Assembly (NCBI RefSeq): GCF_014905175.1
Contig: NC_057788.1
Location: forward strand, 3,348,001-3,412,000
Length of the DNA: 64,000 nt
Source: Aphidius gifuensis
Lineage: Eukaryota > Arthropoda > Insecta > Hymenoptera > Braconidae
Direction: 5' to 3'
Part shown: piece after piece, positions 37,347-48,178 of the stretch
Position numbering within the stretch: position 1 is the first letter of the stretch
How the letters are laid out: the number at the start of each line of letters is the position of its first letter
Made by a program: the position numbers and the translations under genes
Notes under the pieces: model-generated
Told to the model about the DNA's origin: nothing
Database searches by the model: none
What the model saw: the letters and a program-made list of their open reading frames with translations, nothing else

Positions 37347-39269
37347 TTAGAAGCGTCTTTTATTATATGAAAATTGTAAAAGAATGATTTCATATGTAAC
37401 CATTGCACCAGCAACCTAAATAAATAATTAAATTAATAAATATCCATTTAAAAAAAAAAATCATCATATATAAAACTTACAGTAAGTATAAAGCCTCTTG
37501 TAATTGAAAAAAACTTCATTCCAGTTAGTGCGATTTCGTCACTTGTTAGTTGACATTGTAGACGATAAGTCTGTAAGAAAATTAAATATAAAATTTTATT
37601 CTATATAAATTATTACGAGAGCATTATAAATTATAATGAAATTAAATTTTAATAAATACCTCGTTGGTATATTTTGAGAGAGGACATTGATAAATAATCG
37701 GTAGAATAATTTTACTGTGATCGTTGATTCTTGCAATTGAATATAAAACACAAATTGCTCTCATCACGATAAAAACAAATGAATAAATACCATAGACCTT
37801 TGAAATATTAAAACTATTCAAATCGTCGAATCTAAAAATAAAATTATAAATATCAAAGATTATCTAAAAATTATATATGTATTTATTAAATATTATTCTT
37901 ACGAAACTCCAATGAATAATTGCAAACAAATGTAGAAAAAATTATGACCAACTGATATAAATATTAGTGGTGATAATACATTGTCTGTTTCTTTGACTAA
38001 ATTACTTAAAATGCTGTAATTAATTCTCAATTGATTCCAATAATTTTCATGATTATTACATGTACCTGAAGCTAATGCAAATTTATTTAGATGCTTGTAT
38101 CTTTCTGCGAGACCAACAGATACCAGGATGATAAACATATCAGAAAAATTCCACATATAGGCAGTGTATGTAGCCGCAGTCATCAGAAAATATGTTTGCA
38201 AATTATTGACAGCTGTTGTTGATTTAATAAATTAAATTAATAGTTATTTTAATGTTTAATTTTTTTTGTTTAATCTTGTAACTTACCATTATTCGAATTG
38301 CTTAAATTAATCCATACTTCATCACAAGATTTATGATTGTCTTTTGCATTTTGAAAGTTGATATTCCATCCTACGTGTTCAATAATAGAGAGAATTATTA
38401 TTATCAAAAATATTGTCTTGAATTTTCGACTTAATCTTGGAACATCTTGATTTGATCTGCAAAAATTAAAAAAAAATCAACAAGTTTTATTTTGTAGATT
38501 TATTTTTATTGATTAATGTGCAAACTAACTTGTCTAATTTTTTTTCCATATCTTCCCATTTATTCTGGAGGTTGATCCATTTTTTAGGTAGCATAAAAAA
38601 AAATAAACACTGAATGAAAACACAAACACAATATGCTGCGTTGAATACACCACCAGAAATGCCTAGAAATATATTTAAAAATATTTCAAATAGAATATAA
38701 ATAAATATAAAGGTAATGATATTATACCTTCAGTGTCAAGAGTACATCCACCAGTTTTATTAACAGTTTGAATCAAGATAACAATACTTTTACAGGCTAA
38801 ATAAAAAATTGCCATTAGTACTATTGTAGAGTAAAATGTTATAAATGATTTGACATTGAAATTTAGCATTTTTGGATTTTTATTTGAGACTCTTGATATT
38901 GGAAATATTCCGAACAATTGACTAAATGTTAAAACTGGAATTAATGATCTATGAAAAAATTCTGGATCCTGTATATAAACAAACAAAAAATTAATATTCC
39001 ATTTAATTTAATTTTTTCAGTTTTTATTTTCACATATATATCATCACACTTAGAAAATATAATAATTAAAAAAAAAAAAAACTCACATTAAATTCAGTAA
39101 TTAGAGGATGCACTTTATTTATTTGACATGGTGTTGACAATAATTTTCTTGGTTGTACAATAACTTCAGGATTTTGTGGTGATATTTTTGCATTTTTCAC
39201 TGATTTTATTGTAATTAAATTTCGTACATCAGAATTGAGAGTTGATGATGATTTCAGTATTCCATCCAT
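37347..39269 (-). CDS. Sugar-type gustatory receptor, array copy 9 (apparent chimera)
   Basis: Predicted receptor of 455 residues in eight exons: 39087-39269, 38728-38968, 38530-38662, 38287-38456, 37903-38212, 37660-37831, 37481-37570 and 37347-37415. Exons 1 and 2 (MDGILKSSSTLNSD; FHRSLIPVLTFSQLFGIFPI; TVNKTGGCTLDTEG) are almost those of copy 11. The end of exon 7 (MKFFSITRGFILT), intron 7 and exon 8 (TYEIILLQF plus SYNKRRF) instead match copy 10 nearly base for base. The gene is open throughout. The mosaic suggests gene conversion or unequal crossing-over with a copy-10-like gene, with a breakpoint inside exon 7. Confidence 0.88.
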
Positions 39270-39913
39270 GTTGGTAAATCAACAATTTCTTTTTATTTTT
39301 ATACTCAAATGTATTATCATTCATTTGTCATCATGAATATACTAAAAAACCATTGTTGAAACTCTATATGTGATGTACGAATTGACATTTGTTTTATTAT
39401 ATTCATTACAATAATAGTTCGATAAACAAAATTATAATTTATTAAAAAAACAATTCAATAAAGATCACTTATTTTTAATAAATTATATATAGACAAAAAG
39501 TTACACGTGTATATAAATATTATCAAGATTTTCCTATTATTCTTCATTATAATATGTAAGTATACCCATGAATTTTTATAGATTCATTTGTTTTTTATCA
39601 AATATAGTAAATTAAATTATTGAATAAATATATTATTAATATATTTTTCGACATTTGTTTTTCTTTCATTACCTATAATCAAGTTTTTATTTATGAAAGT
39701 GTGACCTTAATCGTAAACAAAACATTCGATTATCTACACTTGCTTTTTAAATTCTTCTTGAAGTCAGACTGCAGATCAAGTTCTGTGCATTTTAAGTATA
39801 CATTATCAAATTATCTAAATGAAAATTCTTAGCAATCATTAAACAAACAAAACTCAATTCAAAATAATTACTGATAATTAACAAAAAAATATATTTTTAT
39901 TATAGCGTAATAT
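39270..39913. other. Array spacer, copies 9-10
   Basis: A 0.64-kb spacer. It holds the shared upstream block of copy 9 and a non-coding tract at about 39640-39840 that recurs at 56340-56520 upstream of copy 13. The 70-codon plus-strand frame at 39620-39832 lies in that tract, is broken in the second copy, and is therefore rejected. Confidence 0.5.
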
Positions 39914-42300
39914 TTAGAAGCGTCTTTTATTATATGAAAATTGTAAAAGAATAATTTCATATGTTACAATAGTTCCAGCAATCTAAAATAAATAATCAAT
40001 TTAATGAATAAATATTATTTAAAAAAAAAATCATCATATAAAAAAATTAATTAAAACTTACAGTAAGTATAAAGCCTCTTGTAATTGAAAAAAACTTCAT
40101 TCCCGTAAGTTCAATCACATCACTCGTTAATTGTCGTTGTAAACGATCCGTCTAAGTAAAGAATTAACAAAATTAATTAAACATAAATCTCATGTAGAAA
40201 AAGAATAAAATTAATATAAATACCTCGATGGTAAATTTTGACAATGGACATTCATAAATAATTGGTAAAATTAATTTACTGTAATCATTAATTCTTGCAA
40301 CTGAATACAAAACAACCGCTGTTTTAATAACAACAAATAACAATGAAAATAATGGCTGAATTTTTAAAATATTAATCTCTTTTGAATCACCAAGTCTATA
40401 CGTAAATATAAAAAAAGAAAATCAATAGTATATTTATGATTGTAATAATGAATTTGTGTTTGGTATAAAATATTATTTTTATTCTTACGAAACTCCGATA
40501 AATAATTGAAGACAAATGTACAGAAAATTATGAGTGACTGACATAAATATTAGAGGTGATAATACATTGTCTGTTTCTTTGACTAAATTACTCAACACGC
40601 TGTAATTAATTCTCAATTGATTCCAATAATTTTCCGGATTATTCCATGTACGAGAAATTTTTACAAATTTATTTAAATGTTTGTATCTTTCAGCAAGACC
40701 AACAGACACAAGTATTATAAAAATATCAGAAAAATTCCACACAAAAGCTGAGTAAATACCCGCAATTATCATCAAATGCTCTTCAAAATGATCTATATCT
40801 ATTATAAATTTGAAAAGAAATCAACAAGTGATTATTTAAATTAATTATTCATTTGTTTTTTTATTTATTTATTTAAAAATATAATAATTTTTACGTGAAT
40901 TGTTTGTATCAGCCCACAATGAGTTACACAATTTATTAGATTCTCTGTTATTTTTAAATGCCCACCAGGTGTGATCCATGATAAACACCATGATTATACT
41001 CAAAAAAATTGTGTTAAATTTTCGACCAAGTTTTGGACTATTGTGATCTGACCTGTAAAATATTATTTTGTTTTAAATATTTATTTTATTTCATCGTTTT
41101 TTTTTTTCATTTGAATAATCAATAAACCTTGTTAATTGTTTTTCCATGTGGTTCCATTTATTCTGGAGGTTGATCCACTTTTTAGGTACCATGAAAAAAT
41201 ATAAAAACTGCAGAAAAACAGATCCATGAAATAATATGCTGAAAATTACGTTAATTGTGCCTAAAAAAAAGATATATGTACTATTGTTTGATTAAATTTT
41301 TGAATTTAAAAAGTTACAAAAAAAAGCTGTAATTAATTAATAATAGTTTACTTGAAGTTGTGAAAATACAGCCGTCCATATTTGTAATAGTTTTTAACAT
41401 AATTATGATACTTTTGATGATTAAAATTAAAAAAACCAAGAGTACTATTGTAGAGTAAAATGTTTTAAATGATTTTACATTGTAAAATAGTATTTTTGAA
41501 TTTTTACTGGAGCTTCGTGATATTGGAAGTATTCCAAATAATTGGCTTATCATGATGATTGGCATTATAGCTTTGTAAAAACATTCTGGATTCTGTGGAA
41601 AAAATAAATTTAGTACAGACAATACAAAAAAAAAACTTTAAAATAAAATGACAGTGTTGTTGGAAAAATACAGAATTTCGTAACCAGCTTGGACTCATTA
41701 TAAAAAATAAAAATAATTGAAATTAAATTTTGTAATTTATAAAATAATTCAAGAACAATATAATTGAAATATTAGAATAATAATTTTATGCGAAAATTAT
41801 AGCTAAAAATATTTTTTTAAACAAAAATAAATACAAAAAAAAATACTGATATTACTGATCTTCGCGGCCAACAGGTTTTTCAATAAAAAATACAAAAAAA
41901 GAAAATAAAAAATACTTGAAATTAAATTGTAAAATTTCCAGAGTAATTTTATTCAAGTGTGATAGAAAAATAATTGGATGAAATTTATAATTAAATAAAT
42001 AATGCGTAATAGAAAAAAAAATATTTTGAATGATTTTTTAGATTCTATTTCAAGACGTTGTTGTATTTATAATTATTATTAATTGTTAAAATAATTTATA
42101 CTAATATTAAAACTCACATTAAATTGATGAAGTTGAGGCTGCACTTGATTTCTACGACATGACATTAGCATTAATTTTCTGGGTTGAACAAGTACCTCTT
42201 CATTTTGAGACAACACATCGACACTATCAAAAGATTCTTTTCTCGTTGAAGTTTGTACATTCAAATTTAATATCAATGGTGATTTTGGTATAACATTCAT
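39914..42300 (-). CDS. Sugar-type gustatory receptor, array copy 10 (divergent, long first intron)
   Basis: Predicted receptor of 451 residues in eight exons: 42118-42300, 41352-41592, 41128-41260, 40895-41052, 40489-40798, 40224-40395, 40062-40151 and 39914-39982. The N-terminal exon (MNVIPKSPLILNLN) is distinct. Exon 2 (FYKAIMPIIMISQLFGILPI) is most like copy 7, and the exon 4 loop is four residues shorter than usual. Intron 1 is about 525 bp, against roughly 100-140 bp in the other copies, and holds no recognisable gene. It ends MKFFSITRGFILT, then TYEIILLQF and SYNKRRF, shared with copy 9. Exon 7 has VIELTGM where others have EVALTGM. The frame is intact. Confidence 0.87.
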
Positions 42301-42851
42301 TTCGTCAATGAAAAAATAACCTTGCTACAATATTTTTTTATTTATCAAACAGGCATATTTTTATTTATTTATTTCATTACGAAAGCACTGATTTTACAAA
42401 TACAACTTCGAAATAATTAGTTAATTTCTTTTTCAATAACCGACTTGTCATCACAATAGGTTTTATTGATTTTCATAATATATTACTAGCAAAAAAAAAA
42501 AAAAAAAAACACGAGTAGATGACAAAAGTTTTTCTATTTTCTATTTAATAAATGAGCATTCATAATTTTTTAATTTTTTTTACCAACTAAACTCTAATGA
42601 ACTCAAGCAAGTTGAATGAATTGAATTTGTTAACATAAATTTATGATATTTATTAGGCTTTGATTATTTTATGCAATCATGCTTCATTATTGTCATCAAA
42701 AATTATATTATTTACAAAATAATAAAATAAACATTTAAGTTTCCTGTTTTTATATATTTATTAATATTTTTGTTTAAAGTTCAAACAATATTTTATAAAT
42801 TATAATTGAATAATTGGTTTCATATAAATTGAGTAAATTATAAATAATAAT
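42301..42851. other. Array spacer, copies 10-11
   Basis: A 0.55-kb spacer. From about 42600 it is homologous to the 3' flanks of copies 12 (47940-48178), 13 (from 53943) and 14 (56590-56775), with a shared ATAAACATTTAAGTT-type tract. The copy 10 side lacks the young-subgroup upstream block. Confidence 0.5.
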
Positions 42852-44744
42852 TCAGTATATTTTTTTATGTTTTAAAAATTGTAAAAGAATAATCTCATAA
42901 GTCACAAAGGCACCAACAATCTAAGAAGAAAACTCAATTAATTAAAATATGAAATTAAAAGCTACTTAATCATTATTAAGTTATAACTTGCGTGATTACT
43001 TTGAGTATGGAAATTCGTGTTATTGAAAAAAAATTCATTCCAGTAAGGGCAACTTCGTCACTCATTAATTGACACTGCAGACGATAAGTCTGTGGAAAAA
43101 AATTTAATATAAATTATTATAAAAGCATTATAATGAAATTTAATTTTAACAAAAACCTCGTTGGTATATTTTGAGAGAGGACACTGATAAATAATCGGTA
43201 GAATAATTTTACTGTTATCGTTGATTCTTGCAATTGAATATAAAACTCCAAATGTTCTCATCACGATAAATACAAAGGCAAAAATAGTGTAGTCTTTTGA
43301 AATATCAAGAATATTCAAATCATCGAATCTAAAAATAAAATTATGTATCACAAAGATTATTGAAATATTGTATCTATATTTATAAAATATTATTCTTACG
43401 AAATTCCAATGAATAATTGTAGACAAATGTAGAAAAAATTATGACCAACTGATATGAATATTAGTGGTGATAATACATTGTCTGTTTCTTTGACTAAATT
43501 ACTTAAAATGCTGTAATTAATTCTCAATTGATTCCAATAATTTTCATGATTATCACATGTACTTGAAGCTATTGCAAATTTATTTAGATGTTTGTATCTT
43601 TCAGCAAGACCCAAAGACACCAGTATTATAAAAATATCAGTAAAATTCCAAATATAGGCGGGATAAATACCAGAAATCATCAAAATATATATTTGAAAAT
43701 TATTGACAGCTGTTGTTGATTGAATAAATTAAATAAATAATAATTTTTAATGTTCAATTATTTTTTTTTATCTTGTAACTTACTATTATTTGAATTGTTT
43801 ATAGTAATCCATATTACATCAAAAGATTCATCACTATTTTCTGAACCCTGGATGTCGATATTCCACCATGTGTACTCGACAATACAAAAAATTATTATTA
43901 TCAAAGATATTATGTTGAATTTTCGACTTAATTTTGGAGGATCTTGACTTGATCTGTAAAAATTAAAGTTTTATATTGTAGTTTTTATTTTGATTTAAAG
44001 ACAAACTGACTTGTTCAATTTTTTTTCCATGTTATCCCATTTAATTTGAAGATCAATCCACTTTTTAGGTAGCGTAAAAAAAAATAAACACTGAAGAAAA
44101 ACAGAGCAATAATATGCTGTGATAAATACAGCATTAGAAATACCTACAAAATCAAAAATATTTTGAATAAAATATAAATAAATATAAAGGTATATTATAC
44201 CTTCAGTGTCAAGAGTACATCCACCAGTTTTGTTAACAGTTTGAATCAAGATAATAGTACTTTTACAGGCTAAATAAAAAATAGCCATTAGTACTATTGT
44301 AGAGTAAAATGTTATAAATGATTTGACATTGAAATTTAGCATTTTTGGATTTTTATTGGAAACTCTTGATATTGGAAATATTCCGAACAATTGACTAAAT
44401 GTTAAAACTGGAATTAATGATCTATGAAAACATTCTGGATCCTGTATATAAACAAACAAAAAATTAATATTCCATTTAATTTAATTTTTTCAGTTTTTAT
44501 TATTACATATATATCATCACACTTAGAAAATATAATAATTAAAAAAAAAAAAAAAGCTCACATTAAATTCAGTAATTAGAGGATGCACTTTATTTATTTG
44601 ACATGGTGTTGACAATAATTTTCTTGGTTGTACAATAACTTCAGGATTTTGTAGTAATATTTTTGCATTTTTCACTGATTTTATTGTAATTAAATTTTGT
44701 ACATCAGAATTGAGAGTTAATGAGGATTTCGGTATTCCATCCAT
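42852..44744 (-). CDS. Sugar-type gustatory receptor, array copy 11
   Basis: Predicted receptor of 455 residues in eight exons: 44562-44744, 44201-44441, 44011-44143, 43784-43953, 43400-43709, 43157-43328, 43000-43089 and 42852-42920. It starts MDGIPKSSLTLNSD. Exon 2 (FHRSLIPVLTFSQLFGIFPI) is nearly identical to copy 9. Exon 5 (YPAYIWNFTDIFIILVSLGL) is closest to copy 7, and exon 6 (RTFGVLYSIARIND) to copy 8, so the gene is a mosaic of neighbouring copies. It ends TYEIILLQF and LKHKKIY. No lesion is seen. The odorant receptor follows on its 5' side. Confidence 0.88.
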
Positions 44745-45495
44745 GTTGTTACAAGTAAAATCAACAATCCTTGTTCATTTTTATACTCAAATATATTATC
44801 ATTCACTTATCATCATGAAGATACTAAAAACAATGATAATGACAATATTATTAATTTAAAAAAAAAAAACAATTCAATGAAAGCTCTTTTAGTAAATTAT
44901 TTCATAAATATGTAAAACAAAAGTTATCTTTAATAAATAATATATATACCTTAAAAAGTTACTCATGTATGTAAATGTATTATCAATATCTTTTCATTCT
45001 TTTTCATTATATGTAAGTACCTATGAATTTTTAATGATTATTTGTTTGTTCTTAAGTAAAATAAAATAAAATTTCGAATAATCGATGTTGATGTGTGGAA
45101 AAGCGAGGCAAAATGGAACACTTAGGGAAAAAATATGAATTGATGTATGAGAATAGTATTTGCAAGAAAGAGTTTCTCTTCCCCTTGCGTACAATAACAC
45201 ACACGTTTTTTTTTCCACAATATGTTGGATACAATATTAATACTGGCAGCTTAAAAGCCACCACAAGACTCCACCACAAGATCGATAAACAGTATAATGT
45301 TTTTGATGTACTTTCAACATAATACAAGTAATGAAATTAAATATTCTTTTTTGAAATATAACAGCTGGATCTATCACACTGGCACCAATAAGAATATTCA
45401 ATCAAAAGATGAAAGAAAAATATGTATCAAAAAATTGATTGAAAAAAAAAAAAGACATGTCACTTGCAAAGGAGCTTTCAAGTTGAATTGTCACA
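44745..45495. other. Head-to-head spacer: copy 11 and odorant receptor upstream regions
   Basis: Copy 11 starts leftward and the odorant receptor rightward from this 0.75-kb spacer. The left part holds the young-subgroup upstream block (44935-45045). From about 45090 the sequence is less AT-rich and unlike other spacers, probably the odorant receptor's own 5' region. Overlapping open frames on both strands at 45052-45327 carry no family motif. Confidence 0.5.
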
Positions 45496-47518
45496 ATGAT
45501 GGAAAATAAAAAAGAGATAGATTTCTTTGATAATCCCAACTGGTGGATGACAAAGTATTTATTGTCGGTATTCGGTGTCTGGCCTTTTCAGAAAGGCAGT
45601 ATGAGTATAACAATAAAAAGAAGTATATTCTTATTTATTTGGATAAGTACATTATTACCACTGGTATATTGATATTCCTATTTTCAATATTATAAATTTT
45701 GTTTTTATTAAATTAGCTAATTTAATAAAAACAAAATTTATAAACAAGCAAAAATAAAAACAAAATTTAGTTTTAAATATAAAGTAGTGAACATCCCAGG
45801 TAGATATGAAAGTCAATTTTTTGACTTCACATATCAAATTAACCCTAACTTCTACCTGGGATACTAATATATATAATTTAATTATGCAATATAAATATCT
45901 ACATTTTAAAGCATTCAAAACAATGATATTTTTTATTTCTACACAGTTATTTAAACTTAATAATAGCTTTGGAAATATGGAAATAGTGTTAATATGTGTA
46001 TCCGAAATATTTCTACACATGACATCATTAACTTATATGGTTTATAGTATTTTGAATATAGAAGAGGTAAATAAATAAATATTCATCTAATTTATATTTA
46101 TCTTTTCATATAAATATCTTAAAATAATATTAAAGGGAAAAATATTGCTTGTTAAAATTAAAAAACAATTTGAATTTAAATTGTCAAATAATGATAGAAA
46201 AAATTTTGAATATTATGCATATTATGATCGTAAAATTATATACACTTATGTAAGTAAGTATTATTATTTTTATATATCATTAATTTATTTATGAAGTTTA
46301 GTGGCTGAAAATTATTAAATTAAAACAGTTGGGTTTTATAGTGGAACAGTAACAAGTTTGGCATCGGTAACAATACCGAGATTATTAAACAATTCATTAT
46401 CATTAAATTTATCTGCAACACCAGGATACATATTCGAAATGGATTATCCATTTTTTAATTATCTTGAACATGAAACTTTAATATTTTTCAATGCTTGGAT
46501 ATCGGTACTAAGCCAAGTAACGATTTTGATTGCATTTGATTGCTTACATTCACAATTAGTGTATTTTGTTTCCGGCTGGTTTTATGTTATCGGGTGATAT
46601 TATTTGAAAAATTTAAAAATAAAATTACATGTTGTCAATTTATACTAATATGCATTTTTCAGTAATCACATGTTAAACTTATCAAATAATTGGAATGATA
46701 TTAAAAAAAAATCTCAATACAACAGTGAAAAAAAATTTATTGTATTATTCAATAAATATATTGAAGAACATGAACGAGCTTTAAAGTTTGTAAAATTTAT
46801 ATGCTTAAATTAATATTTAAAAAATTATTAAATATTTTCAATAATGAGAATATAATTTTTTAATTTTTTAAAGATTTGCGTCTGACGTACAATCTCTTTA
46901 TAGTATTCCACTATTTCTTTTGATTTGTATCAACATGCTTATGATCAGTGTAACAGGTTGTAATGTTAGTGTATTATTTATTTTACTGTTCTAAAACCAA
47001 TCTGCAAATAATTTTTCTTGTTTATTAATAGGTTATATCACAGTCAATAAGCTATATGGATTCATTAAAATTTGTGTGCTTTATTGGGGTGCAATTTGCT
47101 CATTTATTTTTTTTAAGCTGGCATGGACAAGTTTTAATTGATAACAGTAATAATTTATTCGAAAATATGTAAGTACATGAATATTTAATATTTATTAAAA
47201 TAAAATATATAAAAAAAAATTTTTTATAATATATTCTTATATAATTTTCATTAGTCATCAGATGAATTCATACGATCTTCCCCTCAATGCTCAAAAATTA
47301 TTAATAATAATTATCATTAAATCATCATATCCTTGCACTATAAATGCCGGTAATATGATTGTCATATCTTTCGAGTCATTTGCAATGGTATATATTTATA
47401 TATTTTTAATTATAAATTAAAAAATTTCATAAATTTACTAAACTAATTGAATATAAAATTTTTTAAGATTGTTAAAACATCATTATCTTATTTTGCGGTA
47501 CTTTCATCGGTGAATTAA
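45496..47518 (+). CDS. Odorant receptor (7tm_6 family) inside the gustatory array, opposite strand
   Basis: Insect odorant receptor, a ligand-selective subunit expected to form a channel with Orco in olfactory neurons. Nine exons give 396 residues: 45496-45663, 45947-46066, 46136-46253, 46329-46593, 46663-46785, 46874-46949, 47032-47168, 47255-47387 and 47468-47518. Family marks are NWWMTKYLLSVFGVWP at the start, YIEEHERALKFA in the intracellular region, FVCFIGVQFAHLFFLSWHGQ, and the C-terminal FESFAMIVKTSLSYFAVL. Exon 3 must use the second of two adjacent GTAAGT donors (at 46254) to keep frame; the first would create a stop. The usual W after SY in the last loop is missing. It appears functional by sequence. 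Confidence 0.85.
45690..45743. repeat. Perfect 54-bp palindrome in odorant receptor intron 1
   Basis: The two 27-base halves are exact reverse complements with the axis at 45716/45717 (TTAG/CTAA) and no spacer. It is A/T-rich apart from four G/C base pairs. It could extrude as a cruciform or be a relic of an inverted insertion; no function is claimed. Confidence 0.85.
45793..45862. repeat. 70-bp snap-back element with 12-bp terminal inverted repeats
   Basis: ATCCCAGGTAGA at 45793-45804 is exactly inverted as TCTACCTGGGAT at 45851-45862. Inside, AGTCAA and TTGACT form a second short inverted pair around a T run. The ends are markedly more GC-rich than the surroundings. It may be a tiny MITE-like element or a hairpin RNA; no clear target-site duplication was found. 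Confidence 0.6.
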
Positions 47519-48178
47519 TTTTAATGAATCCTTTTGTAAACTTGGCAATGACAACAATGATTTAATGAAGATGTATCATGATTAAATGACTTGTACATTA
47601 TTTATAAGATAATAAATTAATTTATGATAATGAACATATGTTTATTTTTTATTTATATAATGATTAGTGGATTTACTTTAATTTAGTTTTTATATACAAT
47701 TTCATTTTAATATACGTTGCAGTACTTTTTTTTTACCTTCAGAAACTTGTAACAAGTAAGTTAAAAACTGACAAGGCCTATATTTCACACTTTGTATAAT
47801 TTTTATATATTTTTTATATTGAAATTCGAAAAATTAAAAATTTTTAATCTGGTGATTGAACAAATACACAATGTGCCAAAAAAATTTCTGCAATACTATC
47901 ATACAACGAGGACAGCATAGCAAAATTTTAATGAACGAAAAAATGCAAACATAACTCTAATTAAATCAAACAAGTTGAATGGATTGAATTTGGGCTTTGA
48001 TTATTTTACGCAATCATACTTCATTATTGTCATCAAAAATTATATTATTTTTATGTAGCTTTGAATTTACAAAATAATAAAATAAACATTTAAATTTGCT
48101 GTTTTTATAGATTCAATTAATAATTGAATAATTGTTTACATAAAAATTAAGTAAGTTATTATAAATGATAACAATTTA
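47519..48178. other. Spacer between odorant receptor 3' end and copy 12
   Basis: This holds the odorant receptor 3' UTR. From about 47840 it holds sequence homologous to the 3' flank of copies 11 and 14 (for example GGTGATTGAACAAATAC, also near 56600). The right edge of the odorant-receptor-bearing segment therefore lies near 47840. Confidence 0.5.

Noticed and set aside
39620..39832. 70-codon plus-strand frame
   Set aside because: The same DNA is duplicated at 56340-56520, where the frame is not kept, so it is non-coding spacer.
41593..42117. Possible mobile element in the long first intron of copy 10
   Set aside because: The intron is 4-5 times longer than in other copies, but no terminal repeats, target duplication or coding sequence could be found.
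45052..45327. Overlapping open frames on both strands upstream of the odorant receptor
   Set aside because: No recognisable domain on either strand; the region is better explained as the 5' region of the odorant receptor.
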